Part shown: one piece after another, positions 43,600 to 54,184 of the stretch | Layout of the letters: every line of letters starts with the position of its first letter | How positions within the stretch are numbered: the stretch's first letter is position 1 | Source: Hermatobates lingyangjiaoensis | Taxonomy: Eukaryota; Arthropoda; Insecta; Hemiptera; Hermatobatidae | Direction: 5' to 3' | Assembly: GCA_026182355.1 (NCBI GenBank) | Contig: JAPFBL010000581.1 | Coordinates: forward strand, 1-64,000 | DNA length: 64,000 nucleotides | Program-made: the position numbers and the translations under genes | The notes under the pieces: generated by a model | What the model was told of the DNA's origin: nothing | Database searches by the model: none | What the model saw: only the letters and a program-made list of their open reading frames with translations

Positions 43600-44066
43600 A
43601 CATACTACAGCCGCTGACATTTAGCAATACATAACTAACAGAAATTAATACGTATAAAGATATAAAAGTCAGAATAATATTAAAAATACTGGTTTGCCAT
43701 TAGTTCAAGGAGAAGCCATTTAATTAGTATACTTCAAGGAGTGACTACCACAGCCAGGTTTGGTGACTGGTGCATATCTAATCATGAGAACCAGGTCTTA
43801 TCATGTCCTTGCCGGCGTCGCTGGATTGTGAAAATGCCTTGTTCTTGCTGTCCGGTAATTACCTAGATCCGGGTGACATTTCACCTGGTTCAATAGGAAA
43901 TCTAGCTACTCCTTAACAACCTTTGGCGAAATATGAAAAAAAAAAAGGAATTGCATACTTAAACTATGAGAAATAAACATTTATAAAACTTTTCATCAAT
44001 TTTAAAGATTTGTGTTGAGACCAATAGATAATTACATTAGATATTCCAATTTTTATGGAGCAAAAA

Positions 44067-44072
<6 letters not shown>
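43600..44072. other. Unassigned interval
   Basis: A patch at 43740-43920 has even composition and includes TTGCCGGCGTCGCTGG. It may be a decayed repeat; there is no match to other parts of the window. Confidence 0.4.

Positions 44073-44104
<32 letters not shown>
44073..44104. repeat. (TA)n microsatellite
   Basis: TA repeat before the second P1 foldback, followed by a tiny palindromic A remnant (ATCAATGATCAATGAT). Confidence 0.9.
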
Positions 44105-44107
<3 letters not shown>

Positions 44108-44132
44108 ATGATCAATGATATATATATATATA

Positions 44133-44820
44133 TACCTCATTAAATATCTTGCCAACATTAAGTTTAGTATGTTTCCTACATACTTTTTCAAGGTTTCGAA
44201 TGCTACTTTTCCATCTTTGTGGTATCATATAAATTAACTCACCGATTTTTTTATCTTTAAATGTATTTTTCATATTACACATGTCCGACGTTTCGGTCTA
44301 CGTTGACCATTCTCAAGGATTCTATATACAAGGTTTTTTTTAACAATTCTAATAAATACTTATTTACAATAACAATTACATCACTTCTATCAAACATAAC
44401 TAATAATAAAATATACTTTTAAAAAACAATACCTTAATAAACATGAGTAACAGGTTTGCTACAAAATTAGTTTATTAAGGTAGTGTTTTTTAAAAGTATA
44501 TTTTATTATTAGTTATGTTTGATAGAAGTGATGTAATTGTTATTGTAAATAAGTATTTATTAGAATTGTTAAAAAAACCTTGTATATAGAATCCTTGAGA
44601 ATGGTCAACGTAGACCGAAACGTCGGACATGTGTAATATGAAAAATACATTTAAAGATAAAAAAATCGGTGAGTTAATTTATATGATACCACAAAGATGG
44701 AAAAGTAGCATTCGGAACCTTGAAAAGGTATGTAGGAAACATACTAAACTTAATGTTGGCAAGATATTTAATGAGGTATGTTTAAAAGAAGGTCTGCTCC
44801 CAAAGTATACCAATAGATAT
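44133..44820. mobile_element. PLE P1 foldback, short form
   Basis: Two arms of about 335 bp meet near 44466 with no unique spacer. Each contains part of the 3' region, the hammerhead-like core and the N-terminal coding stub. Versus the 1.4-kb foldback, the GIY-YIG frame is absent, so the join lies deeper in the 3' region. Confidence 0.85.
44629..44820 (+). pseudogene. PLE P1 N-terminal coding region
   Basis: The frame MCNMKNTFKDKKIGELIYMI continues with PQRWKSSIRNLEKVCRKHTK and ends NEVCLKEGLLPKYTNR as the (TA)n tract begins. The mirror copy on the minus strand stops earlier (ISNEV-like). It starts immediately after the hammerhead-like core. Only this stub of the PLE protein survives. Confidence 0.7.
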
Positions 44821-44839
44821 ATATATAAGTTATCTTAAA

Positions 44840-45811
44840 ATAGATGACTTTAAAGGTGAAATTATATAAAATTGCAATATTCTAAAATTAGGGAGAAATA
44901 TGAGTATTTTATATTTTCATGTATTAAATTGTTCTGTTATCAAAAGATATAATCTTTAAAAAAAAATGAGAGATAAAAAAAGAGATAATGTTGTCATTTG
45001 TTAGTTAAATATATCAACTCTTCACATATTGATGACTCGTGTCAAACTATATGCTACTCGTATCAAATATATGATATAATGTGGCGTTTTCTGACAGCTA
45101 CTACAGATGGTATTTCGAAAGGTGGTTCATCATGAGAAAGCCTTTAGAAAAGACTGACTCTCGCTTTTTTTTTCCTTCTCTCTGTCTCTTTCTCTTTGTC
45201 TACTATTCTGGTTTTTTCCCTGATGAGAAACCATAAGTAGAATCATCAAACTTATAAGGTTGTATATATGTGTGAGTTTGCGTAAACACGCAATTAAATG
45301 ATACAATTTTAACAGAAATAAAAATAGAGTCAACTTAAATTCTAAAAAATAGGTATATTTCATCACTAACTATATCAAATTGAACTAATAATTGCTTCAA
45401 ATGGATATTTGCATAATTCAAATTGATGCAAATAAGTACATATGAATATTAAGGAGAAATGACTCACCTACTTTGCAAGCACAAAGTAAGGTAATCATTA
45501 GAGAGTACTGTCACTATTTTAAATTCATGACTTTGATAAATAGACATTCACTCTTTCAAGTACACGAAAAGCCAAACAAGAAAAAGTTACACGAATGTCC
45601 ATTAAGCTACATCAGAGAGTAGGGCTGGAATAAATGATTTGAGATAACCATTGTCAAATGTTGAGGTGAAAATTGTTTAAATACAAGTTTTATTGTAAAG
45701 TTATTAAAATGATAAAAAATTGAATAAAAATATTTGAAGTACTGACTTATTGAAAATAACCTATTTTTTTGTCTGCAGACTCCTATCACTTAAACATATA
45801 TACATAAATAT
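44840..45811. other. AT-rich interval without recognisable gene
   Basis: No supported feature. Confidence 0.6.
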
Positions 45812-45880
45812 ATGATCAAAGCACAATTTTGGTTTGATCATTGATTGTTATTTCATGTATTTATGTGAAATCTTTATATA
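45812..45880. mobile_element. Collapsed family A foldback
   Basis: GATCAAAGCACAATTTTGG joins directly to TTTGATCATTGATTG and the plus-strand outer tail. The cores are deleted. Confidence 0.75.
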
Positions 45881-45889
45881 TATATATAT

Positions 45890-46072
45890 TTCTCTTAATT
45901 AAATGAAACACGATCCACACTACAAACCACAAATGTCTCCCTTTCTCTTTTCTCCTGAAGACGGTTCCCGAAAAATTTAAGTTTGTAAATGTATTTCTTT
46001 ACTTTGTGTGCTACCTATCCACAATTTTGAACTGTTATGTCCAGTTTGAATCGTTATTCCGTTTACATATAT
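45890..46072 (+). mobile_element. PLE family I end
   Basis: A minus tail fragment (TTAATTAAATGAAACACGATC) followed by a plus copy with CTCCTGAAGACGG, GAAAAATTTAAG and the tail. Stem II has lost bases, so the core is inactive in appearance. Confidence 0.7.
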
Positions 46073-46075
46073 AAT

Positions 46076-46172
46076 AAACACTTTTTCTTTTTCTCGGAGT
46101 TTGGTCAGGGTAAATATATGGAATCACCTATTTGCCCTGACCAAACTCCGAGAAAAAGAAAAAGTGTTTGTT
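46076..46172. repeat. Hairpin family O
   Basis: Arms of about 35 bp (AAACACTTTTTCTTTTTCTC, GGAGTTTGGTCAGGG) are perfect complements around a loop of about 25 nt. A diverged relative is at 50325-50460 with a longer loop. Confidence 0.8.
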
Positions 46173-46394
46173 AATATTTTGTGGTCAAGAAAACAGTATC
46201 GTATTGGGGTATATATATATACCCCAATTAAATGAAACGGTTCAGAGGACTTTTTTAAATAAAATAAATTCAAAACGAAAGAAACACACAGACATAACTC
46301 ACATCGATATTTCGACCATCGTCGTCATCAGGAGGTGTGAGTTATGTCCGTGTCTTTCTGTGTGTTTCTTTCGTTTTGAATTTATTTTATATAT

Positions 46395-46511
46395 ACAGTC
46401 ACTCTGAGAGCTTGGGAACAAGCACTTATTAGTCTTCTGGGAGGTAGATCTGCTACTGGACTTAACCTCAATCGTTTATTGTCCTTTTTAAATAATTTAA
46501 TAGTCGCTTGA
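46395..46511 (+). pseudogene. PLE GIY-YIG C-terminal fragment
   Basis: The frame reads TVTLRAWEQALISLLGGRSA then TGLNLNR, but the usual stop is mutated and it runs on for eleven codons to TGA. WEQA keeps a Glu at the catalytic place. The upstream part is replaced by the K foldback. Confidence 0.8.
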
Positions 46512-46702
46512 TTAATCGTTTGCTTCTCACTTATTTTTATTTTTACTTTTGGTTCCTAATAAACTTTTCATAGTAGTTATTACAATGTTTTCATAAATTT
46601 ATTATTTATTTTCTCTGTAATTTATATTATCTATCCTTGTACCATCCATCATTATGTTGGCTACACTGACTGAGTGCCTCTTCAAAGCTAAATTGAGTCT
46701 AA

Positions 46703-46752
46703 TTTTTAACAATGTATGTATACAGGAAGGACTGCTACCAAAATTTACATAT
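46703..46752 (+). pseudogene. PLE N-terminal coding stub
   Basis: The frame IFNNVCIQEGLLPKFTYI merges into the (TA)n tract. Matches the P1 stub IFNEVCLKEGLLPKYTN residue for residue except for conservative changes. Confidence 0.7.
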
Positions 46753-46766
46753 ATATATATATATAT

Positions 46767-46925
46767 ACACGCGATAAAAATCGAAGAAGATCAACAGACT
46801 GAGTAGAGGAACACACTGAAATTCTCAAATTTTCGGAAAATCCGTCTTCAAGAGAATCCATCTTCAAGTTGTTACTTTTCTTCGATTATAAACTGGTTTT
46901 GTGTCCAGGTTGGATCGCCTTTTCT
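46767..46925. mobile_element. PLE family I foldback, diverged
   Basis: Minus core with CTTGAAGACGG and GAAAATTTGAGAATTT, then a plus tail GTTACTTTTCTTCGATTAT. The arms meet at AGAGAATCCATCTTCAAG. Confidence 0.65.
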
Positions 46926-47071
46926 ATTTTTTTAGTGAATATATATTTCTTCCCCTTGCAAGAGTATTCCTGTTATGAGGGAGTTTATTTATAATGCACG
47001 TACCACATTCGGTATAACGTTACAAACCACCAAATATAACATATGAGCTATGGATAATATATTCAAAAAAT

Positions 47072-47112
47072 TATGTGTGTATGTGTATGTGTGTGTGTGT
47101 GCATGTATATGT
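47072..47112. repeat. (GT)n-like microsatellite
   Basis: Interrupted GT/GTAT repeat. Confidence 0.85.
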
Positions 47113-47252
47113 GTCTGATGTGACCACATTAGCTGTAAAAATGTTCATTGTCATTTCATTTCAACCTCTCAGCCATTCGATATCGAGTGCACCCGTAATG
47201 GTTGGTAGGACAGTCGTAGACTTTTAAGTTAAAGTGATTATTGGAAACTATT

Positions 47253-47445
47253 CTTCAACGTCTGGCTGGTAATGAAGATGTTGAGCGTTTAACTCAGCAG
47301 CGTGGTAAGGCGAAACCTCAAAGTGCTTGTTCAGATTATTCAGGGCATCACGAGAAGGTGACCAACTCATCGCATGTCTCGAGTGAGTGCTTAACACACG
47401 TTGAATGAGATTCTTCAATTTCTTAGTGTCGTCATATATTTTATT
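47253..47445 (-). other. Unidentified reading frame, possibly an exon or element fragment
   Basis: The minus-strand frame of about 62 codons reads DDTKKLKNLIQRVLSTHSRH, then continues with SWSPSRDALNN, HFEVSPYHAAEL and QHLHYQPDVEE before TAG. Composition is far less AT-rich than its surroundings and residue use is ordinary, unlike chance frames here. No ATG with enough length, and no clear splice acceptor upstream. It lies directly downstream, on the same strand, of the decayed PLE reverse transcriptase. It could be an uncommon PLE 3' region or an unrelated captured exon. I do not recognise the family. Confidence 0.35.
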
Positions 47446-47459
47446 TTTAAGTCAAATTT

Positions 47460-48070
47460 TTTTTTTAATTAACTATTTCTATTAATTTTTTATTCTATAT
47501 GTTTTTAACACAACCATTGTTAACAAATACTTCTTTTATCCTTTTTACTACTTTGTGGAAGAGAGGCCAGACAGATGACGTCTAGAATCCTCTATATATA
47601 AGAGCCTTAATTTTTTTCGTTTTTATATCTTTCAGAGCAATCAATTTGTGTATTTAAAAATTCTCCTGTATTGTGGGTTTAACATAAACTGATATTTCGT
47701 ATTATCTATGATTCTGATTTAAGCATACATCGAAAAAGTAAAATCGTAAAATACATGATTTTACTATTTATACTGAATTGTTTTGTGAATGATAATACTG
47801 ATACCCCTTTCAGAGCTTTCTTTAAACAGTCAATTTCTTGTTCATTATTCACCACTATGAAGCAGTCGTCTACATAACGGCAGTATACGTGTGGCTTGAC
47901 TATTGATTCTTGTGCTTGAACACTCTTCTCTACATTGCAATGTAAAAATTTGCAAAAGTTACTCCCAGGGAAGAACCCATATCAATACCATCTCTTTATA
48001 ATATAAACTATCATCAATGTGCGTAAAAGGCTTTTCAATAGTGCAACTTCCCAGTAGATCACTGTTGTGA

Positions 48071-48072
<2 letters not shown>
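47460..48072 (-). pseudogene. PLE reverse transcriptase fragment, decayed
   Basis: On the minus strand GIDMGSSLGVTFANFYIAM, an xGxxMGSxLGxxxAN motif typical of PLE reverse transcriptases, precedes, after an in-frame stop and a frameshift, HVYCRYVDDCFIVVNNEQEI with the catalytic YVDD box (codons at 47862-47876). Further on, ISVYVKPT and NTQIDCSERYKN fit the thumb region, and FHKVVKRIKEVFVNNG the connection that follows. At least two frameshifts and several stops make it dead. It is the only reverse transcriptase sequence I found. It is 5'-truncated at a (TA)n tract. Confidence 0.82.

Positions 48073-48073
<1 letters not shown>

Positions 48074-48102
<29 letters not shown>
48074..48102. repeat. 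(TA)n microsatellite
   Basis: TA repeat at the 5' end of the reverse transcriptase fragment. Confidence 0.9.
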
Positions 48103-48105
<3 letters not shown>

Positions 48106-48187
48106 TAAAAGTATCGACCGAGTCGATAAAACTGACATAACTGACCGAGTACCGATAAACTATAGTTCTGTATATATATATATATAT

Positions 48188-48307
48188 ATAAAGATTTCAC
48201 ATAAATACGTGAAATAACAATCAATGATCAAACCTCAATATGAAATGGGAAAACAAGACAAAGATCTTTCAACCGTAACAAGCGGTCTTCGTCAGAGTCA
48301 AAAACCC
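48188..48307 (-). mobile_element. PLE family A end
   Basis: Minus-strand copy with full core and tail. It is joined at AAAAACCC straight to a family I copy in the opposite direction. Confidence 0.8.
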
Positions 48308-48465
48308 TCTGTTTTCTGGCGTGCTTGGCCACCCATTCTCTTTTCTCCTGAAGACGGATCATCCAAAAATTTGAGTTTATAAGTGTGTCCCTTTCTCTGT
48401 GTGTTGCTTTTCTTTGTTTTTGAGCTGATTTGCATCCAGATTGGATCGTTTTTTTGAATTTTGAT

Positions 48466-48470
<5 letters not shown>
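48308..48470 (+). mobile_element. PLE family I variant end
   Basis: Plus copy: GGCGTGCTTGGCCACC, CTCCTGAAGACGGATCATCC, AAAAATTTGAG, tail GATTTGCATCCAGATTGG. Same subtype as 11213-11534. GAAA is mutated to AAAA. Confidence 0.75.

Positions 48471-48520
<50 letters not shown>
48469..48520. repeat. (TA)n microsatellite
   Basis: Long pure TA repeat. Confidence 0.95.
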
Positions 48521-48521
<1 letters not shown>

Positions 48522-49659
48522 AAACGGAACACAAGACTAGTTTAAAATCGAAAAAAAGTAACAACTTGGTTTATTTACCGTCTCGTCTACATGGTGTATT
48601 TTTTATAAAAATTAAAATTAATTCATAAGAAAATTAATGAAGTAATACACAAAAAGATTACACGTTTTGAAATAAATTTAAAAGAGTAAAATAATAGAAT
48701 ATATTCCTATATTTTAATGTTACTTCAATATGAACTGGTAGAATGTAAATTAAGAGTTTCAGGTTTAAGTTGAGATTAAAAATAATGGTTGGGCTTTTCA
48801 GTTTCTTATTGATACTCTAGTCTGATGGCGATAATTATTATAATTCAAATTACTATAAAATATGTGTAATCGTGAGGAACTTTCCACCGGCAATAGGCTA
48901 TTTTAGGTAATAATAATGGGTGTTACTTTGAAACGGAAGCCTGGCATGTTCATGGATGCACCATTGCATGGATGGTGCTGACATGGTTGAAGGAGGATGT
49001 CATGCTTGGCCGCTAGTAATCCCATTGATTGAACAGAGTGACTCATGCCTGACACGACATATCTCAAGACTTGACAAACAAAGAAAGTCTGCGAGCAAAC
49101 CAATGGCAGACTTATAATTAACGGCCTTCTGGTAACATGCGACCAAAGGCATGCTGCACCTGTTTCAACAGTTATTAGCTTGATACTATTTTTTTTGTTT
49201 TTTTAAATTCCTAGCTCTAATGATCAAACATTGTCGGCTTCCATTGAGACATTCAGTCTGTTAAGTATTCATTTAGTAATAAATATAAAATAAACTAATT
49301 AATGATATTTTATTGAATGAATCGTATCATTCAATTGAATATCATTAATAGAATATAATCGTAATCAAGAATCATATGATTGGAATCTAATAATTAAAAG
49401 TGACAAGGAGTATTGAATTAAAGAAGCTATTATTATCGCTATTTCCAATTAACAAATTACAACATAAAGTAAATAGTATTGCAAAATATTTAAATAAGTA
49501 TTCAAAGTCAAAATTAGCTAATAATCAAATGAACAAAATTGCAAACAGTGTATATTCAACAATATAAATTGTTTTAAGTAAATTATGATGATTTGAAAAC
49601 ATTTTAAAATATGAATATATATTTCTGTATTTGTGATTTTTTGAACTATATACATATAC
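48521..49659. other. Interval without recognisable gene
   Basis: AT-rich, except 48930-49160, where composition is even and a 66-codon minus frame exists. I do not recognise its product. Confidence 0.45.
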
Positions 49660-49735
49660 ATAAACATGTGAAATAACAATCAATGATCAAACCATAATAT
49701 GAAATGGAAAAAGACTAAGACCTTTCAGCAACAAC
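49660..49735 (-). mobile_element. Degraded family A tail
   Basis: ATGTGAAATAACAATCAATG and GATCAAACCATAATATG are clear; the core is lost after CTTTCAGCAACAAC. Confidence 0.65.
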
Positions 49736-49789
49736 TTCATTGATTGCATCAAGTGTTTATTTATTGTGTTTTTTCTGGATACATATATA

Positions 49790-49925
49790 TAAATGAAAAA
49801 AGACAACATATAGAAGAAGCGAGAAAACTAACTGGATCGATATTTCGAACTGAAGTTCGTCGTCAGGAAGAGAGTAGAAGGGAAGAAGAAGAGATACGTG
49901 CGTTCACTTGTACCGGCAGAGAACG
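49790..49925 (-). mobile_element. PLE family N end
   Basis: Minus strand: CTGACGACGAACTTCAGTTC, GAAATATCGATCCAG, tail CTCGCTTCTTCTATATG. Stem II GAAC-TTCA-GTTC is good; stem I is not obvious. The upstream part carries GTGAACGCACGTATC. Confidence 0.65.
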
Positions 49926-49929
49926 ACTC

Positions 49930-49955
49930 ATATATATATATATATATATAATATA

Positions 49956-49992
<37 letters not shown>
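49930..49992. repeat. (TA)n microsatellite, interrupted
   Basis: TA repeat with a few interruptions. Confidence 0.9.
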
Positions 49993-49993
<1 letters not shown>

Positions 49994-50004
49994 ATTTAAC
50001 CATA

Positions 50005-50083
50005 ATGGAAAAAGGAAAACAATATAAATAAATGCTCTGAGGTCTTTCAATGTATGTCATCAGAGAGCAAACAAAGTAAAAAC

Positions 50084-50085
<2 letters not shown>
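50005..50085 (-). mobile_element. Small PLE-like end
   Basis: Minus strand: CTCTGATGACATACATTG, then AAAGACCTCAGAGC. CTCTGATGA and TCAGAG are complementary; the element lies between two TA tracts. Too short to assign to a family. Confidence 0.4.
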
Positions 50086-50113
<28 letters not shown>

Positions 50114-50117
<4 letters not shown>

Positions 50118-50275
50118 AATAAATGAAACTATTGCATGAACTACATCAACATAAAGAACAGAGAGAAAAGAAACAGAAACTCACTACTTATTTCGATGAC
50201 CTCTTCATCAGGAGGATAGAAACGAGTTGCTCCGCAGGCAGACCACGACTCGTATAGCATTTCCGAATTTATACT
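50114..50275 (-). mobile_element. PLE family N2 end
   Basis: Minus strand: CTC, CTGATGA, a GAGGTCATC hairpin side, GAAATAAGTAGT, GAG. CTC/GAG forms stem I. Stem II is weak. The tail TTTCTGTTTCTTTTCTCTC leads to a TA tract. Confidence 0.6.
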
Positions 50276-50324
50276 GTATATATAAATATACAGTATATTT
50301 ATATATACTGTATAAATATATATA

Positions 50325-50460
50325 TACACTTTTCTTCTTCTCAAGATTAGTGTAGTCAGGGTTAGTTTGTAAAAATTACCTCTTTGCTATTTTTTACTAA
50401 TTAATCCTGACCAAATCTCGGGAAGAGAAAAGTATTTATTAGTATTTGTTGTCAATTAAA
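50325..50460. repeat. Hairpin family O, diverged copy
   Basis: Arms ACACTTTTCTTCTTCTC...GGTTAG and its complement flank a loop of about 50 nt; mismatches are several. Confidence 0.6.
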
Positions 50461-50522
50461 CCTTTATATATATATATATTATATATATTATATATAGATA
50501 TTATATATATATTATATATATA

Positions 50523-51705
50523 ATTAAAGTATAATTAGGAAACGTAAAAAAGAGACTAATTCTCATAATGCTCTATCGTTTTGGCTTTGTATGTGTGTAT
50601 TCTCAAGCATGCAAGCTTCAAACAGGCGTTTTCATGCTCTCTTCATGTTACAAGTTTTGGATGCATGTTAGGTTTAAAAAAAAAAACTTAGTTAAACCGA
50701 ATATGAACATTTTATTAACTAATTGGTAATTATTTTTTTTTTCAAAAGCTGTACTGCTTTGAGCTTCCTTTTAGGTCCTTAATAAAGATGGGCATGGTTT
50801 TCAACAATCATAGTTGGCAGTCTTCCAAGTTTGAAGTGCTGTTATAATTACAGTTGAAACAGAATTTGTTCATTCTGGATAACCTTGAAAGAATCTAAGT
50901 ATAGAAACTGGTCATCTGTAAATTGCTTGCCATCAGTTAAATTTTTCATAAAAGTATACTTGTATAAAACCTGATGGCTCTTTCTTCAACTATTTTGTTA
51001 TATCTCATATTTTAATTAATTAATTGAGGATTTATGAAACACTTCAATTAAGTGATAGATGAAACTATTAATTTACCTAAAAATTCATGATTATGATTAA
51101 TTTATCTAATAGTAATGAAAGTTCATTCATTTAATTGATTGTGACATTACAATGATTATTTAAAATTTTTGGATCGCATAGAAATGTATTTAACTGTTTG
51201 ATTTTATCTGTAGTTCAAATGTTGTCATTACCAAAAGGAGATAACAATTTTCTTGTCAACTCTCTTTCAGTATCGTCAGCATTCTTGGTCTTTCTATTCC
51301 AACATTCTCAAGCAAATATATTTATTATAATTCAAATCTTTCTGTAACAATTGTCAAGTGAGTTAATCTCATCTGTAAAAATTGGAATCAATTTGAAACC
51401 ATTCCTGGAATATGTTGTGAAAGTTAATAAATTTCAAATTGATATTAGTCATTTACGTGTTTGTACACTGATATTTTAACCCTTTTTGATTTATAATACT
51501 GATTTATATATATTCTAAAATATAACAATTTTAGAAGATATATAAATATTCATGATATATTTGGCTGTAAGTTTATAATATAAATATTTTATGACAAATA
51601 TTATTCTGTACCTTATATTTGTTGGGTTAATACACTTAATAATGGTTTTCAGTTTCTTAGTGCCCATTAAGGAATATTTTAAATTAAAAATCCTTACAGA
51701 TTATA
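50523..51705. other. AT-rich interval without recognisable gene
   Basis: No supported feature. Confidence 0.6.
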
Positions 51706-51957
51706 TACAGTGGTACCTCGGGATACGAGTGCCCCAACATACGAGTTATTTGAGATACGAGCTATCAAATGAGCGAAATTTTGTATTGAAATACGAGTAA
51801 AATTTGAGATACGAGGAACTGCCAATTGTAGTATCAGGTATCAGGTAAATATGTAAATTTCTTTTTTCTACGATGCCGCCTACCGCCCACTCAGTTCTCA
51901 GCTTACCTTTGAAAATTGGAAGATCTTGGGAATGTAGAAGAGAGTTCCACGGTTCGT

Positions 51958-52155
51958 GGCAAAGAAACACCCCGAAAAAGTTGCAACTGGTCGTGCATCG
52001 GATCTATTTAATGAAACTTAAACTAACTTTTGATTTAATGAAAATTAAATCAAAGTTAGTTTAATGTTAAACTATCTTCTGTACCCACTTCTGTAGCATT
52101 CTGAAAGAGTGGAAGAAACAAACCACCTTGGACAGTTTTTTTTTTTAATCCTGCG
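51958..52155 (+). pseudogene. pogo-like transposase C-terminal remnant
   Basis: The plus-strand frame VAKKHPEKVATGRASDLFNE (about 51959-52018), then after an inserted palindrome and a frameshift SILKEWKKQTTLDSFF (about 52092-52140). Both pieces match the C-terminal region of Tigger/pogo-type transposases, which ends with a LDSFF-like peptide. The catalytic DDE domain is gone. It supports the class assignment from the terminal repeats. Confidence 0.65.
52017..52063. repeat. Palindrome inserted in the transposase remnant
   Basis: TTAAACTAACTTTTGATTTAAT, loop GAAA, and the complement with one base slip. It separates the two readable peptide pieces. Confidence 0.75.
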
Positions 52156-52539
52156 AAAAAGGCAAGGACCAGTGAAGAGAAAAGCAATAACTAAAATTAA
52201 GCATACAGTAGCATTTAAGTTATGTCTAAGTCAAATTTAAATAACCAAGATTACTAATTACACATGTACATAAACTTAATAAAACCAGTTTTTTCTAATC
52301 ACCTCTACATTCTCTTTTATTATGTTTTTATACAATATTTGTCATTTATAGATACATTTTTATTATTCAAAATCACGTAACAAAAACAATTAGGGGTAAG
52401 TATTTTTGGGACTGGAACGGATTAATGGCCTTTCAATTGATTTCAATGGGGAAAATTACTGTGAGATACGAGTAAATTGACATACGAGCAAGGTTACGGA
52501 ACGAATTAAACTCGTATCCCGAGGTACCACTGTACAGGT

Positions 52540-53055
52540 ATGATTTACCTCCATATAAAAAAAATTAGGAATTGGAGTGGTCCACACTCAACTTTAGCAT
52601 AAGTAAAAGTAGCATCATTTAATAACATGCCATTAATTATTAGGTCATGCTTGTAACTTAAATATTATGAAAATCTCTTTCTAATTTAAGTAATTTTATT
52701 TACTAAATGCTATCTGACTATCTCAATTCAGTTAATAAAATTAATATGTAACTGATTGATCTTTTGGGAATTTTTTATTGATTGAACGTAACTGTGGTTC
52801 CTTTTAATGCACATTTTCTAATCTAATATTCAAAATTAGTGGTATTTATATTATGAAATATCCATGTAAAGCAAATAGTTAATTAGAAATTTAGTTTCAA
52901 GAATCACCAAAAGGGAAATAATTAGGATTTCTTATTTTATAACAACGATAAAGTACTTTCAATAATGTTTAACTAAATATAATATAATATAAATATAATA
53001 TATTAAATTATATTAAATATAAATGCTATCCTTGTATCTGCATAAAGAAATACAG
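52540..53055. other. AT-rich interval without recognisable gene
   Basis: No supported feature. Confidence 0.6.
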
Positions 53056-53059
53056 ATAA

Positions 53060-53350
53060 TTAATATTATTAATATTAGAAATAGAATAAACTATCTCACC
53101 TTGCATATATACTGCTGCTGGAGCTATCCTACTGGTTTCGGGCGTCACCCATCTTCGAAATGAACTGACCCAAGGAGTCGTTATCAAGACATTTGATAGA
53201 ATAACATATATATGAAGAAGACTCACAAACACGTGATGCAATCAATGAAGTTTAGTCTATCACCTTTCTAAGACGGGTGACGTCTGAAACCGGTTGGATA
53301 GCTCCAGCAGCAGTATACAAGATAAGTCTGTTTATTCTATGTCTACTATT
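53060..53350. mobile_element. PLE-like family Q foldback
   Basis: Arms contain ATACTGCTGCTGGAGCTATC and its complement. The minus arm reads CGAAGATGGGTGACGCCCG, AAACCAGTAGGA; the plus arm CTAAGACGGGTGACGTCTG, AAACCGGTTGGA. Stem II GGGTGACGCCC-like and the GAAA box are clear; stem I would be TTC/GGA with a wobble pair. The arms are more diverged than in other foldbacks. Confidence 0.65.
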
Positions 53351-53965
53351 AATCATAGTATGGTAACCTGAGTGGTATTAACAATTTGCAATTGACAAAT
53401 TGCAAAATAACAACTCTGTTGATATAGTCGTTCAGGAGGAAAAAAATTGTCTAAGAATACATAAGGCAGAATAAAGTTTTGAACCCATATTAACTATAAG
53501 GTCTATTTTTGTGTATTGAATTAATTGGACCCTTCAAACGATATAGCAATGTTGCATGTTAACAAACTTTTGGATATTCTTCATGTTAATTAATAAAAAC
53601 GCGAGATAACATTATATTAGATAATAACACGACATGCTTATATAAAATTTTTCTACTTCACAAAAGCATTGAGTCATCTGAATTATATTTAGCATATTTG
53701 TTCTCCTTATGTTGTACCTCTACTTTGTTGACTTAGAAACAAAAAAAAAACAAAGAACACTTAAAATTCACCCATTATTAAAATTAAATATTTTTTCATA
53801 ACAAAATCTATTCATTTATCACAATTATCAAACCAATTTACCATTTATCTTTTTAGCACTGTCTTATTAAGATCTTGAGTTGATTAAATACTTAAACATT
53901 TCAAAATGTCACGTGGCTCAATAGTAATTAAATAAATTTTTATTCTTGTTAGGATTGTAGGAAAG
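53351..53965. other. AT-rich interval without recognisable gene
   Basis: No supported feature. Confidence 0.6.
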
Positions 53966-54184
53966 GGGGCTAGTTTAGCTAGTGGTTAACGTACTCGCAT
54001 CAGATCTGGTAAGTCAGGGGTTCAATACCCACCTGGACCTTGATTTATTCACGCGGGTGGTGAATAAATCGATCTACGTCATCCCTCGGACAGCCGTCGG
54101 TCCGTTTGCCTGTACGATGATAGGTACTTGTTAAAGATCCTTACTCTAAATACACTTGAGTTAGACAAAATTTTGGATTCCCAA
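53966..54184 (+). mobile_element. tRNA-derived SINE, plus strand
   Basis: The head has TTTAGCTAGTGGTTAACG (A-box) and GGGTTCAATACCCAC (B-box), then the shared body with CGTCATCCCTCGGACAG, CCTGTACGATGATAGG and TTGTTAAAGATCC to GGATTCCC. The only plus-strand copy here. Confidence 0.8.

Larger units (their letters stand above)
46228..46760 (+). mobile_element. PLE copy: K foldback, C-terminus, 3' region, next N-terminus
   Basis: A complete K-type foldback (46228-46393; minus core CTGATGACGACGATGGTCG, GAAATATCGATGTGAG) is followed by the last codons of a GIY-YIG frame, a 3' region with a blurred core near 46668, and a stub of the N-terminal region ending at (TA)n. The order repeats that at 15010-15813. 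Confidence 0.75.
51708..52532. mobile_element. pogo/Tigger-like DNA transposon, decayed
   Basis: The ends are CAGTGGTACCTCGGGATACG and its exact complement, each followed by TA, the target of pogo/Tigger elements. Subterminal ATACGAG motifs repeat on both sides. The 825-bp interior keeps a shred of transposase. Fragments of the same end are at 18708 and within 19297-19380. Confidence 0.85.
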
